Positions 1-9,831 of a stretch of 64,000 bases of DNA are shown piece after piece. Below the pieces are notes generated by a model, which ran no database searches, was not told where the DNA came from, and saw only the letters and a list, made by a program, of their open reading frames with translations. The stretch comes from Pseudomonas putida (GTDB lineage Bacteria; Pseudomonadota; Gammaproteobacteria; Pseudomonadales; Pseudomonadaceae). The stretch is from positions 2,666,001 through 2,730,000 of the forward strand of contig NZ_CP011789.1 in assembly GCF_001636055.1 (NCBI RefSeq), read 5' to 3'. Every line of letters begins with the position of its first letter. Positions within the stretch are counted from its first letter, which is position 1. The position numbers and the translations under genes were made by a program.

Positions 1-9
1 TTGTGATCC

Positions 10-80
10 ATTCGCGGGCAAGCCCGCTCCCACAGGTACGGCGCCGCTTTAAACCTGTGGGAGCGGGCTTGCCCGCGAAT
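10..80. repeat. REP pair in inverted orientation (REPIN-like)
   Basis: Two 28-bp arms, 10-37 and 53-80, are exact reverse complements separated by 15 bp. Each contains the core TTCGCGGGCAAGCCCGCTCC, which is itself a small palindrome and typical of Pseudomonas repetitive extragenic palindromes. The pair lies downstream of the minus-strand yqjG gene, the usual extragenic position, and may stabilise or end its transcript. Confidence 0.85.
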
Positions 81-105
81 GGGCTGCGAAGCAGCCCCAG
101 CGATT

Positions 106-1065
106 TCAACCCTGCCATATTCCCTTGCCCGCCAACCGCTCACGGTCATGGGGCAGCGTGAAGTCCTGCAACGGCCCCTTGGGCACGATGCCGTTCGGGT
201 TGATGGTCTTGTGGCTCATGTAGTAGTGCTTCTGGATATGCTCCATATTCACCGTCTGCGCCACCCCCGGCCACTGATAAAGCTCGCGTAGCCAGTTGGA
301 GAGGTTCGGGTAGTCCGCCAGTCGTCGCAGGTTGCACTTGAAATGCCCGTGATACACAGCATCGAAGCGCACCAGCGTGGTGAACAGCCTTACATCCGCC
401 TCGGTCAGGTATTCGCCGGCCAGGTAGCGCTGGGTGTCGAGCAGCGCCTCCAGGTGATCCAGCTCATTGAACACCTCATCGAACGCTGCCTCGTACGCCT
501 CCTGGGTGGTGGCGAAGCCTGCGCGATAAACGCCGTTGTTCACCGCCGGGTAAATGCGTTCGTTGAGTGCATCGATAGTCGCGCGCAGTGGTTCGGGATA
601 GAGGTCCAGGCGGTTGCCGGTCAACTCATCGAACGCGCTGTTGAGGATGCGGATGATTTCCGCTGATTCGTTGTTGACGATGCGCTTCTCTTGCTTGTCC
701 CACAGCACCGGTACCGTCACCCGGCCAGTGTAGTGCGGATCATCCAAGGTATAGCGTTGATGCAGGTACTGGAGGGCGTCGAGATGATCGCCGGTCGAGC
801 CTTGTGCGGTGTCGAAGGTCCAACCATGCTCGCCCATCAGCCAGCTCACTACAGATACGTCGATCAGTGGCTCCAGGCCCTTGAGTGCGCGGAGGATCAG
901 GGTGCGGTGCGCCCATGGGCAGGCCAGCGAAACATACAGGTGGTAACGGCCTGCTTCGGCCGCAGGTAGCGCATTTCGGCGCTGGGCGTTTTCGCGGCGG
1001 AAGGCGCCATCCTTGCTGTTCTGGTACCACTGGTCATGCCAGCGGCCGTCGATCAAAAGGCCCAT
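106..1065 (-). CDS. yqjG: Glutathionyl-hydroquinone reductase (GST superfamily, Xi class)
   Basis: This protein of 319 residues reduces glutathionyl-hydroquinones to hydroquinones in the cytoplasm. The N-terminal thioredoxin-like part has the CPWA motif with the catalytic cysteine near residue 49, as in YqjG/PcpF-type Xi-class enzymes. The C-terminal half is an all-helical GST domain. Length and the PNLSNWLRELYQWPGVAQTVN-like tail agree with the family. The ATG at 1065 was chosen because GGAG precedes it at normal spacing; the longer frame would use a TTG at 1077. It is monocistronic and ends just before the REP pair. Confidence 0.9.
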   Translation of the reverse strand: MGLLIDGRWHDQWYQNSKDGAFRRENAQRRNALPAAEAGRYHLYVSLACPWAHRTLILRALKGLEPLIDVSVVSWLMGEHGWTFDTAQGSTGDHLDALQYLHQRYTLDDPHYTGRVTVPVLWDKQEKRIVNNESAEIIRILNSAFDELTGNRLDLYPEPLRATIDALNERIYPAVNNGVYRAGFATTQEAYEAAFDEVFNELDHLEALLDTQRYLAGEYLTEADVRLFTTLVRFDAVYHGHFKCNLRRLADYPNLSNWLRELYQWPGVAQTVNMEHIQKHYYMSHKTINPNGIVPKGPLQDFTLPHDRERLAGKGIWQG

Positions 1066-1163
1066 GTGGAGCTCCAATTACCAAGTCGTTTGTCGTTGGA
1101 GCTCAGTCTAGGGCATACCGTTCGAATAAATAGCGCAAATATCGCCAGCCATTGATCGAGTGA

Positions 1164-2174
1164 TTAGATGTTTCGGTTTGACCAGAACGTACGCGCGGTG
1201 CTGAACGCCAGTTCGCGATCCTGGCCCAGACCGCGCAGCGCCAGGGCCATGGTCGCGACTACTGCCAGCTCGCCATAGCTGTCCTGCGCCGCGCCGCGCC
1301 ATACCGCCAACAGATGCTCAGGCTCAAGCGTTGCCGGCTTGACGTGGCGTTGTGCGCTCAGCGCGGGCCATTCTTCGTCCCAGGCCTCGCTGCCGGTAGT
1401 GCCGTACAAGTGATTGACGACATCGGGGTTCACCTCGATCTCGCCGCCATCACCTTTGATCACCAGGGCGTGATCGCCGAGCAGGCGGCTGGCTTCGCGG
1501 TGCACGGCCTGGTAGCCGGGGTGGAAGATGCTTTGCAGGCCGCAGCGGGCGCCGAGCGGGTTGAGCACGCGGGCCAGGGAGTGGATCGGCGAGCGCAGGC
1601 CCAAGGTGTTGCGCAGATCGATCATCCGCTGCAACTGCGGCGCCCAGTCCTGCAACGGGAAGAAGGCCAGTTGCTGCTGATCCAGGCTGCTGGCGACCGC
1701 TTGCCAGTCACGGCACAGGGGGATATCCAACAGGGTGAGCAATTGTTCGGTGTACAGGCGCCCGGCCGTGTGGGCGCCGCCGCCATGCATGAGAATGCGC
1801 ACGCCGTTGCCAGCCAGGCACTTGGCGGCCAGCAGGTACCAGGGCAGGTGGCGCTTCTTGCCGGCATAGCTTGGCCAGTCGATATCCACGGCGATCGATG
1901 GTGCTTGCAGGTGGCTGCGCAGGGCTTCGGTGAAACCAGCCAGTTCCTCGGCACTTTCCTCCTTGTGCCGCAGCAGCATCAGGAAGGCGCCCAGTTGGGT
2001 GTCTTCGACTTTCCCTTCGAGCAGCAGTGTCATCGCCGCGCGCGCTTCCTCGCGGGTCAAGCCCCGTGCCCCTCGCTTGCCCTTGCCAAGAATGCGCACG
2101 AATTCGGCGAAGGGGTGTTCGGCCGGGGTTTCCAGCGTCAGGGGGCTTGGGCTGTCGGTCATTGGCTCGGTCAT
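1164..2174 (-). CDS. ybiB: YbiB/TrpD2 family nucleic-acid-binding protein
   Basis: A protein of 336 residues resembling anthranilate phosphoribosyltransferase (TrpD). It has the helical N-terminal bundle (GLTREEARAAM, residues about 38-48) followed by the alpha/beta domain. Family knowledge: YbiB/TrpD2 proteins are not tryptophan enzymes; they bind single-stranded nucleic acid. The start ATG overlaps the tusE stop by 4 bp, so it is the last gene of a tusD-C-B-E-ybiB operon. Why it travels with the tRNA thiolation relay is unknown; RNA binding makes a link to tRNA modification plausible but this is inference. Confidence 0.85.
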   Translation of the reverse strand: MTEPMTDSPSPLTLETPAEHPFAEFVRILGKGKRGARGLTREEARAAMTLLLEGKVEDTQLGAFLMLLRHKEESAEELAGFTEALRSHLQAPSIAVDIDWPSYAGKKRHLPWYLLAAKCLAGNGVRILMHGGGAHTAGRLYTEQLLTLLDIPLCRDWQAVASSLDQQQLAFFPLQDWAPQLQRMIDLRNTLGLRSPIHSLARVLNPLGARCGLQSIFHPGYQAVHREASRLLGDHALVIKGDGGEIEVNPDVVNHLYGTTGSEAWDEEWPALSAQRHVKPATLEPEHLLAVWRGAAQDSYGELAVVATMALALRGLGQDRELAFSTARTFWSNRNI

Positions 2175-2506
2175 ATGCAGTTGGTCGGCTTGGGCAGGCC
2201 CGCCAGCTTGGCGGCCAGTTTGGCGGGGGTGCCGTTGAACAGACGATTCAGGTGCGGGCTGTTGCCCTTGTCCGGGCCCAGCTTCAGGGCGGTGTACTTG
2301 ATCAGCGGACGAGTCGCTGGCGAAAGTTGATATTCGTCGTAGAACTGACGCAGCAGTTCGAGGACTTCCCAGTGGTCCGGGGTCAAGGCGATCGCTTCAC
2401 GGGCGGCCAGGGCTTGGGCGACCTCGTGGGACCAGTCCTGCAAGTCGACCAGGAAGCCGTCCTTGTCTAGGGCGATCGAGCGATCGCCGACAGTCAGGTT
2501 GCTCAT
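2171..2506 (-). CDS. tusE: Sulfur relay protein TusE (DsrC family)
   Basis: A 111-residue cytosolic sulfur carrier that accepts persulfide from TusBCD and passes it to MnmA for 2-thiouridine synthesis at U34 of tRNA. The penultimate residue, Cys110 in the tail KPTNCI, is the conserved active cysteine of DsrC/TusE. The start ATG at 2506 overlaps the tusB stop (ATGA); a longer open frame to 2743 runs through tusB out of frame and is rejected. The 3' end overlaps ybiB by 4 bp, so translation is coupled through the operon. Confidence 0.93.
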   Translation of the reverse strand: MSNLTVGDRSIALDKDGFLVDLQDWSHEVAQALAAREAIALTPDHWEVLELLRQFYDEYQLSPATRPLIKYTALKLGPDKGNSPHLNRLFNGTPAKLAAKLAGLPKPTNCI

Positions 2507-2799
2507 AGCCAGGTGTTGACCTTGTCGTAGTGCAGCGAGAGCTCGACGAAGGCGGGATAGTCCACGGCCTTTGCCAACTCGCTGGGGATTGCGCGGGCCA
2601 GTAGGTCTTCTTCGAGGGCGAACAGGCGTTGCTCCAGGCCAGCAGCCTGCAACACCCGGTAAGGTTCGCTGCCAGGCTTGAGGGCGTAGGTTGCATCGCC
2701 GCACAGCAGCAGCGCGTCCTGGGTGCCCAGCAAACGCAGGCAACTGGCCAGGCGGTCGTCGCCGAAGGGCGAATGGCTGATTACATGCAGGGTCGTCAT
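2503..2799 (-). CDS. tusB: Sulfurtransferase complex subunit TusB (DsrH)
   Basis: A 98-residue DsrE/H-fold subunit of the TusBCD heterohexamer that relays sulfur to TusE. The N-terminus MTTLHVISHSPFGDD is typical of TusB. It overlaps tusC by one base (TGATG) and tusE by four, confirming a tightly packed operon. TusB is the least conserved subunit; the call rests on position as much as on sequence. Confidence 0.88.
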   Translation of the reverse strand: MTTLHVISHSPFGDDRLASCLRLLGTQDALLLCGDATYALKPGSEPYRVLQAAGLEQRLFALEEDLLARAIPSELAKAVDYPAFVELSLHYDKVNTWL

Positions 2800-3158
2800 C
2801 AGAGGGTCACCACCTGGTCGAAACGGGCGATCAGTGCGCGCAGCGCTGCATCGTCGAGAACCTGCACCGGCAGTTCCAGCGTGCTGCTATCCAGCCCGCG
2901 TTGCTGGAGGCTATGCGCGCAGGCGAACAGTTCCTCGACCCCGAACATCGGGAGCGCCTGCAGGTTGGCGGCAAGGTTCTTCTGCTGCAGCAGCACCGGT
3001 TGCTGGTCGTTGGCGAGCTGGAAGACACCGTCGTCGAGAAACAGCATGCCCAGCGGCAGGTCGAAGGCGCCACCGGCAAGCGCGATATCCAGCGCTTCGC
3101 GGGCGGATGGCCCATTCCAAGGCGCCTGACGGCTGATGATCAACAAGGATCTGGCCAT
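2799..3158 (-). CDS. tusC: Sulfurtransferase complex subunit TusC (DsrF)
   Basis: A 119-residue subunit of the TusBCD complex with the DsrE-like start MARSLLIISRQAPW. The ATG at 3158 was chosen over the upstream in-frame start at 3221 because the latter would lie well inside tusD. The tusD stop is one base away, so the genes are translationally linked. Cytosolic, no membrane segment. Confidence 0.9.
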   Translation of the reverse strand: MARSLLIISRQAPWNGPSAREALDIALAGGAFDLPLGMLFLDDGVFQLANDQQPVLLQQKNLAANLQALPMFGVEELFACAHSLQQRGLDSSTLELPVQVLDDAALRALIARFDQVVTL

Positions 3159-3159
3159 T

Positions 3160-3552
3160 TCAATCGCCTCCGAAGCAGACCAGGCGGTCTGCTGTTTGCG
3201 CAGCTTCGTGCAGTTGCCCAAGGCCGGACAGTTCCCAGGGTTTGGGCAGGTTCACGGCAGGGCGCTGGTAACGGTTGGCTTCGGCCTCGTCGAGCACGCC
3301 CCGGCGCAATGCTGCGGCGATACAGACCACGGCATCGAGCTGATGGTCGCTGATGAAGCTGCGCCATTGCGCCGCCACATCCTGTTCATCCTGCGGCGCG
3401 ACGACGTTGGCCGAGGCGCTGTGCACCCCATCCTGATAGAAGAACAGTCGGGTAATCTCGTGTCCGCCGGCCAGGGCCGCCTCGGCGAAGCGCAGCGCGC
3501 GGCGCGAGGAGGGCGCATGGGCCGGAGAAAACACCGCGATGGCGAATTTCAT
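3160..3552 (-). CDS. tusD: Sulfurtransferase complex subunit TusD (DsrE)
   Basis: The catalytic 130-residue subunit of TusBCD. Cys77 in the segment DAVVCIAAALRRG corresponds to the conserved sulfur-accepting cysteine of TusD (Cys78 in E. coli). The start MKFAIAVFSP is canonical; ATG at 3552 preferred over a frame start at 3591. First gene of the tusDCBE-ybiB operon, transcribed leftward from the gap at 3553-3590. Confidence 0.92.
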   Translation of the reverse strand: MKFAIAVFSPAHAPSSRRALRFAEAALAGGHEITRLFFYQDGVHSASANVVAPQDEQDVAAQWRSFISDHQLDAVVCIAAALRRGVLDEAEANRYQRPAVNLPKPWELSGLGQLHEAAQTADRLVCFGGD

Positions 3553-3590
3553 GGAAGGCTCGTGCAAAGAAATGCCGTCATGATAAAGCA

Positions 3591-3620
3591 AAAAGCCCGC
3601 ACCTGTAGGCGCGGGCTTTT
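3591..3620 (-). terminator. Intrinsic terminator after the NCS2 permease
   Basis: The arms AAAAGCCCGC (3591-3600) and GCGGGCTTTT (3611-3620) form a perfect 10-bp stem flanked by A/T runs. It lies 18 bp past the permease stop on the minus strand and before the tusD start. Confidence 0.85.
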
Positions 3621-3638
3621 GTCTGCCTGCAACGGTGG

Positions 3639-5018
3639 TCAGGCGCGTTCCTGGCTCTCTGGCAGGAACCAGTTCAGCACCAGGGCGCAGATGCCGCCGG
3701 TGGCAACGCCCGACTCCAGTACGTTACGCAGCGCCGCCGGCATGTGCGCCAGGAACTCCGGCACCTGCGCCACGCCCAGCCCCAGGGCCAGCGACACGGC
3801 GATGATCAGCAGCGCCCGACGGTCCAGGCGGGTGCTGGCCAGGATATTGATCCCTGATGCCGCTACCGCACCGAACATCACCATCGCAGCGCCACCCAGT
3901 ACAGGCTCCGGCACGGCCTGGATCACCCCGGCTACGCTCGGGAAAAGCCCCAGCAGTACCAGCATGAGCGCGATCCAGACACCGATATGACGGCTGGCGA
4001 TGCCCGTCAGCTGGATCACCCCATTGTTCTGCGCAAAGATCGAGCTGGGGAAGGTGTTGAACAGGCCCGCCAGCAGCGAGTTGGCACCATTGACCAGCAC
4101 CCCGCCCTTGATCCGTTGCATCCACACTGGCCCCTCGACCGGCTGGCGCGACACTTTGCTGGTGGCTGTCACATCGCCGATGGCTTCCAGCGAGGTCACC
4201 AGGTAGATCACCAGCATCGGAATGAACAGCGCCCAGGAGAAGCCCAGGCCGAAGTGCAGCGGGACCGGCACCTGGAACAGCGCGGCCTCGTGCATGCCAG
4301 TGAAGTCCAGGCGCCCCAGGTAGCCTGCCAGCGCATAGCCCACCGCCAGCGCGATGACGATGGCGCAACTGCGCATCCAAACCACCGGAATCCGGTTGAG
4401 GACCACGATGATCGCCAGCACCACGCCCGACAGCAGCAGGTTCTCGCCATTGGCGAAGGTGCCGTTGCCCATGGCCGCGAAGCCACCGCCCATGCTGATC
4501 AGGCCAACCTTGATCAGGGTGAGGCCGATCATCAGCACCACGATGCCTGTCACCAGCGGGGTGATCAGTCGCTTGATGAATGGCAGGATGCGCGAAACGC
4601 CCATCTCCACGAACGAGCCGGCGATCACGACCCCGAAGATCGCCGCCATCACGCCTTCGACTGGTGTGCCCTGCTTGACCATCAGCGCGCCACCGGCAAT
4701 CAGCGGCCCGACGAAGTTGAAGCTGGTGCCCTGGACGATCAGCAATCCCGCGCCGAATGGCCCGAAGCGCTTGCACTGGACGAAGGTGGCGATGCCCGAG
4801 ATCACCAACGACATCGACACGATCAGGTTGGTGTCCCGCGGCGAAACACCCAGCGCCTGGCAGATCAGCAGGCCAGGCGTGACGATCGGCACGATGATCG
4901 CCAACAAGTGCTGCAGTGCCGCCAACAGGCCGATCAGTGGCCGCGGCTTGTCCTCGAGGCCAAGGACCAGTTCGTTGGCAGGCGCCGTCGCGCCCGGCTC
5001 GTGTTCGAGTGAACTCAT
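3639..5018 (-). CDS. NCS2 family nucleobase:cation symporter (xanthine/urate/uracil type)
   Basis: A 459-residue inner-membrane permease with about 12-14 hydrophobic segments. The segment QGTSFNFVGP near residue 98 and the later NNGVIQLTGIASRHIG are NCS2 hallmarks of nucleobase transporters. The hydrophilic N-terminus followed by LLAALQHLLAIIVPIV resembles the xanthine/uric-acid branch (UacT, PbuX, XanP) more than the uracil branch, but substrate cannot be settled from sequence alone. Monocistronic, with its own terminator. Confidence 0.88.
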   Translation of the reverse strand: MSSLEHEPGATAPANELVLGLEDKPRPLIGLLAALQHLLAIIVPIVTPGLLICQALGVSPRDTNLIVSMSLVISGIATFVQCKRFGPFGAGLLIVQGTSFNFVGPLIAGGALMVKQGTPVEGVMAAIFGVVIAGSFVEMGVSRILPFIKRLITPLVTGIVVLMIGLTLIKVGLISMGGGFAAMGNGTFANGENLLLSGVVLAIIVVLNRIPVVWMRSCAIVIALAVGYALAGYLGRLDFTGMHEAALFQVPVPLHFGLGFSWALFIPMLVIYLVTSLEAIGDVTATSKVSRQPVEGPVWMQRIKGGVLVNGANSLLAGLFNTFPSSIFAQNNGVIQLTGIASRHIGVWIALMLVLLGLFPSVAGVIQAVPEPVLGGAAMVMFGAVAASGINILASTRLDRRALLIIAVSLALGLGVAQVPEFLAHMPAALRNVLESGVATGGICALVLNWFLPESQERA

Positions 5019-5156
5019 GGGAAACCGCCCCGAAGAAAAAAGGAGCGCATTCTACGGGGCCCGACGGCGAAGGGGTAGAGGTACGTTCTGGCTGGGCTGC
5101 TCTTTGTTTCTTTGTGGCCGGGAGGGCGTGCAACCCTAAAAGCATCCGCCCACAAA

Positions 5157-5178
5157 AAAGCCCGCCGAAGCGGGCTTT
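5157..5178 (-). terminator. Intrinsic terminator after the Bax-inhibitor-1 gene
   Basis: AAAGCCCG (5157-5164) pairs with CGGGCTTT (5171-5178) around a CCGAAG loop, with an A-run at 5154-5159 that is a U-tract on the minus-strand transcript. It lies 25 bp downstream of the stop at 5203. Confidence 0.82.
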
Positions 5179-5202
5179 CCTGAATCGTCCAATCGCTAGC
5201 GA

Positions 5203-5874
5203 TCAGTCGTCACGACCCATGATGCCGAACAGTTGCAGCAGGCTGACGAACAGGTTGTAGATCGAGACATACAGGCTGATGGTCGCCATGATGTAGTTGC
5301 GCTCGCCGCCGTGGATGATGGCGCTGGTCTGGAACAGGATGCAGACCGACGAGAACAGCACCAAGCCAGCGCTGATCGCCAGTTGCAGGCCGCTGATCTG
5401 GAAGAAGAAGCTCGCGACCACGGCACCCAGCAACACGAAGAAGCCCGCGGTGATGAAGCCGCTGAGGAAGCTCATGTCGCGGCGGGTGATCAGCACGTAG
5501 GCCGACAGGCCACCGAATACCAGTGCGGTCATGGCGAAGGCCGAGCTGACCACTTCAGCGCCACCGGCCATGCCGAGGTAGCGGTTGAGGATCGGGCCGA
5601 GGATGAAGCCCATGAAGCCGGTGAGGGCGAAGGTAGAAACCAGGCCCCAGACCGAATCACGCAGCTTGGCGGTGAGGAAGAACAGCCCGTAGAAGCCGAT
5701 CAGCACCACGAAGATGTTCGGGTAACCGACGCGCATCTGTTGAGCGACGAAAGCCATCACGCCGCTGAAGGCAAGCGTGAGCGCCAGCAGGCTGTACGTG
5801 TTGCGCAGGACCTTGCTGACCTCCTGCTGCTCGACCTGCTGGCCGTGTTGTACGGCGTAATCCTGTTCGCGCAT
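5203..5874 (-). CDS. Bax inhibitor-1/YccA family membrane protein
   Basis: A 223-residue protein with seven predicted membrane segments and a hydrophilic N-terminal tail (to about residue 25). The TM content and the segment FGGLSAYVLITRRDMSFL fit the BI-1 family; bacterial members such as YccA interact with FtsH and some conduct calcium in a pH-dependent way. Residues GRDD at the C-terminus resemble the acidic C-terminal pair used as a pH latch in BsYetJ-type proteins (inference). Divergent from tRNA-Ser; own terminator. Confidence 0.9.
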   Translation of the reverse strand: MREQDYAVQHGQQVEQQEVSKVLRNTYSLLALTLAFSGVMAFVAQQMRVGYPNIFVVLIGFYGLFFLTAKLRDSVWGLVSTFALTGFMGFILGPILNRYLGMAGGAEVVSSAFAMTALVFGGLSAYVLITRRDMSFLSGFITAGFFVLLGAVVASFFFQISGLQLAISAGLVLFSSVCILFQTSAIIHGGERNYIMATISLYVSIYNLFVSLLQLFGIMGRDD

Positions 5875-5951
5875 GGCGACACTCCTGTGGGTTTGAAACG
5901 TTCAGATGCAAAGATCATAACAGAGCCTCTGCAACGGGCGACAGAGAGAGT

Positions 5952-5979
5952 TTGACAGCGTGTTTCATTACGGTATGAT
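5952..5979 (+). promoter_or_regulatory. Sigma70 promoter of tRNA-Ser
   Basis: TTGACA (5952-5957) and TATGAT (5974-5979) are separated by 16 bp, close to consensus. The mature tRNA begins 20 bp after the -10, as expected for a stable-RNA promoter with a short leader. Confidence 0.88.
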
Positions 5980-5998
5980 TGCCGCCGCAAAACAAGCT

Positions 5999-6086
5999 GG
6001 AAGCGTGGCCGAGTGGTTTAAGGCAACGGTCTTGAAAACCGTCGATGGGCAACTATCCTAGAGTTCGAATCTCTACGCTTCCGCCA
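5999..6086 (+). tRNA. tRNA-Ser (anticodon UGA), CCA encoded
   Basis: The acceptor arms GGAAGCG (5999-6005) and CGCTTCC (6076-6082) pair fully, followed by discriminator G and encoded CCA (6084-6086). The anticodon loop CTTGAAA gives TGA, reading UCA and other UCN codons. A long variable arm and the T-loop TTCGAAT identify a class II serine tRNA of 88 nt. The 3' end appears to have served as an integration site for the island that follows. Confidence 0.97.
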
Positions 6087-6098
6087 CTAATTCTCATT

Positions 6099-6126
6099 AA
6101 AGCCCTGATTTTTCGGGGCTTTTTTG
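6099..6126 (+). terminator. Intrinsic terminator of tRNA-Ser
   Basis: AAAGCCC (6099-6105) pairs with GGGCTTT (6116-6122), followed by TTTT. It ends the tRNA transcript. A near-copy stands at 16591-16615 beyond the island. Confidence 0.85.
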
Positions 6127-6140
6127 TGCCTAAGCGTTTT

Positions 6141-6161
6141 TGGTCCCCCATCTGGTCCCCA
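6141..6161 (+). repeat. Twin GGTCCCC motif, left end of island
   Basis: GGTCCCC occurs twice with an 11-12 bp period (TGGTCCCCCATCTGGTCCCC). A similar pair is at 16407-16428. Such motifs next to tRNA-borne elements are often arm-type sites for tyrosine recombinases; that role is inferred here. The rest of 6127-6569 holds no convincing gene. Confidence 0.5.
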
Positions 6162-6310
6162 TTATTAGCGTCGCTTTCACTGGTTTACTGTGGATTGTGA
6201 TGGACGTGCTGCCTAATGACTCACGTTAGGAAGGGGCGATCTATCGAAGGCAGCGTAGGTGGGAGATATGCTTGGCTATTGCTAGCAGCTATCGACCTGG
6301 CGCCTAAACA

Positions 6311-6353
6311 TTGGGGCCGCTTCGCGTCCCGTCGCCGACAAGCGCGGCCCCAA
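6311..6353. repeat. REP-like inverted repeat
   Basis: TTGGGGCCG (6311-6319) is the reverse complement of CGGCCCCAA (6345-6353). The composition resembles the GGGGCCGC-type REP of pseudomonads, but the element is solitary and imperfect. It sits in the gene-free stretch between the tRNA and the MCP gene. Confidence 0.4.
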
Positions 6354-6569
6354 AAGTTGGTGGCGTAGGTCTGGAGTCTGGTGACATTCCTGAGCATTAC
6401 GACCCTGAATCCCACCTTTTCCAGACTTTCTCACAGCTTTCACACTGTTGGTGCTGAACACAGCATCAGCGTAGGTGTCGAGCCATTACACTTGCCTCTG
6501 AAAAGGTGCATTGGTGGCCTTCCACCCGAGCGCTTCCTGGCTGAACATGTAACGCGGCGCTTGCGCGGG

Positions 6570-7862
6570 TCAGCTGTCGATCATCTGCGCGGCTTGCTGA
6601 GTTGCCTGACTTGTACGGGTTGCGAGTTTGCGCACCTCGTCGGCTACCACCGCAAAACCGCGCCCGGCTTCGCCTGCACGGGCGGCTTCGATGGCGGCGT
6701 TCAAGGCCAGCAGGTTGGTCTGGCTGGCGATGCCCTGGATGGTGGCGACGATGTGGGTCAATTTGCCTAAGGTTTCCTGCATCACCTGATGCTGTTGCGC
6801 TTGTGCCTCGCGGATGGTGCTTTCCTCATGCCGAGCATGAATATCAGTTATAGCCCCGACTACCCGCAACGGCGCGCCGTCCGCAGCCCTGCGGGTTTGC
6901 CCGCGACCGCGGAACCACCGGTAGGCGCCGTTTTGGTGACGAAGCCGGTACTCGACATCGAACGGGGTGTTGCCGCTGCGATCGTCGACATGGGCGACAA
7001 ACGCCGCGATGGCGCGGGCACTGTCGTCGGGGTGCAGGCGTGAGGTCCAGCTTTCCAGGGTGTTGGGGAATTCTTCGACGGTGGTGCAGCCGAGCAGCCG
7101 GCGCATCTGCGACGACCACCAGATGGTGTTGCTCGGGTTAGCCGGGTCCCCGGCGACGACTTCGATGTCCCACAGGCCGTCGTGGAGCATCTCGCGGGAA
7201 ATGTCAAAACGCTCGGCGGCCAGCTCCAGCTCCTGAATGTGCAGCTGTTGCTCATGGATGTCCCGCAGCGTACCCGCTGTGGCGATGGCAACGCCGTTGC
7301 CGTCACGCAGCGAATTGCCGCTGACCCGGCACCAGCGATAATCGCCGCCGGCGGTGAATTTCATGCGCAGGTCCAGCTCAAACCGTGTGCGGCCGCTGCG
7401 GTCGGCGAGGTGCCGGGCCAGTGCTTGCTGATGGGCGTGGCGATCAGCCGGATGCAGCTGGTCGTGCCACTGACCCAGCTCGGGCAGATGCGGTGCATGG
7501 ATCGAGGCGGAGCCCGTCCAGTGCATCGCGCACGTTGGCGCAGGCGTGCCTGTGGCAGTCAGATGCAGTTGCCAGAACAACGCATCCGCACCTTTGGTGA
7601 CCAGCGTCCAGCGCGCTTGCGACTGCTGCGCACATTCGTCGCGGTCAGCCAGGTGCTGTTGCAGTTGGCTCACCTGCGCGGCGAGTTCGCGAGCTTGCTC
7701 TTTGAGCGTGCGCCGCTCCTGCAGCAGCTGCTCGACGCCGGTGAGGATGCGCCGCAGCAGCGGGTTGCGCGACGACAGCGGCGTACTCGGCTGGTCGGGC
7801 TGGTCGAGGCGGTCGGCGAGGGGGGTCAGTATCCAGCGACTGGTGCGATTAAAAAACAGCAT
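6570..7862 (-). CDS. Soluble PAS-PAS methyl-accepting chemotaxis-type protein with shortened signalling hairpin
   Basis: A 430-residue protein without membrane segments. A coiled-coil N-terminus (about 40-75) is followed by two PAS domains (about 80-210 and 215-345; [11 protein letters not shown] is typical of the PAS/PAC end) and an MCP signalling tip with [18 protein letters not shown]. Only about 35 residues flank each side of the tip, so the methylation helices are missing; the layout is that of BdlA-like proteins. It starts 14 bp after the P47K stop and is the last gene of the amidase-NHase operon, suggesting it tunes taxis or another behaviour to the nitrile substrate. Ligand or cofactor of the PAS domains is unknown. 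Confidence 0.82.
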   Translation of the reverse strand: MLFFNRTSRWILTPLADRLDQPDQPSTPLSSRNPLLRRILTGVEQLLQERRTLKEQARELAAQVSQLQQHLADRDECAQQSQARWTLVTKGADALFWQLHLTATGTPAPTCAMHWTGSASIHAPHLPELGQWHDQLHPADRHAHQQALARHLADRSGRTRFELDLRMKFTAGGDYRWCRVSGNSLRDGNGVAIATAGTLRDIHEQQLHIQELELAAERFDISREMLHDGLWDIEVVAGDPANPSNTIWWSSQMRRLLGCTTVEEFPNTLESWTSRLHPDDSARAIAAFVAHVDDRSGNTPFDVEYRLRHQNGAYRWFRGRGQTRRAADGAPLRVVGAITDIHARHEESTIREAQAQQHQVMQETLGKLTHIVATIQGIASQTNLLALNAAIEAARAGEAGRGFAVVADEVRKLATRTSQATQQAAQMIDS

Positions 7863-7876
7863 GGCTACATCTCCAA

Positions 7877-9129
<1,253 letters not shown>

Positions 9130-9133
<4 letters not shown>

Positions 9134-9792
9134 GCGTGCACCGCTTGCGGGCTGTCGACCTTGTCCAGATAGCTCTCGAACAGGTCGACCACCACCAGGC
9201 CATCGTCGGCGGCATCGCCCCACAGGTCTTTTACCCGGAACTCGACGTGGTAAGTCGGTTGATGCGCTGCGCTGCGGTCGCCGTGGCCAATCGCATCCGG
9301 GAACGGCCACTGCGCAGTGGTGCGGTGCAGCACCACGCCTTGCTTGCCGCGCACATAGGCCGGCATGCGCACATGCCCGGCCACGTATTCATCACGCACG
9401 ATGACCCGGTCGCCGACTTCAAATGGCGGGCGCCCGGTGATCGCCTCACGACCTTGGGCATGGGCCGGGTTGGCCAGCTTGAAGTGCGAGCCGAGGGCCT
9501 CATCCAGTTCGCCCTGGGTGATGACGCCGGTCTCGACCAGCAGGGTGGCGGTCGCGATGACATAGCGCTCGTAATACTCGGTGCCGACATGCTGGCGCAC
9601 ATCGATACGCTCCACGGCATGACGGATTTCGTCGACGCTGAACTTGCCCATGTGGTCGGCGCCAATGAACATCAGGCTATAGGCCAGGTGCTCCCAGTCC
9701 TGCTTGAACACCTGCTTGTAGCTGAGGCTGTTGATGCGGTGGGGCACTTTGCCAAAGCCCTGGAAACCGCCGAGATCGTGAAAGCCATCCAT
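9130..9792 (-). CDS. nthB: Nitrile hydratase beta subunit
   Basis: A 220-residue subunit that with the alpha subunit hydrates nitriles to amides. The start [16 protein letters not shown] is the canonical beta N-terminus, so the ATG at 9792 is chosen over an upstream GTG at 9801. The C-terminal SH3-like barrel includes [12 protein letters not shown]. It lies 39 bp after nthA and overlaps the P47K gene, giving alpha-beta-activator order as in other Fe-type clusters. Confidence 0.94.
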
Positions 9793-9831
9793 TTTGAACA
9801 CTCCGCAAGGGTAAGGGGTTGGGCGTGTTGC

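Noticed and set aside
3724..5145. 473-codon minus-strand frame overlapping the NCS2 permease
   Set aside because: It is an alternative frame of the permease gene with Gly/Arg/Asp-rich composition and no hydrophobic segments.
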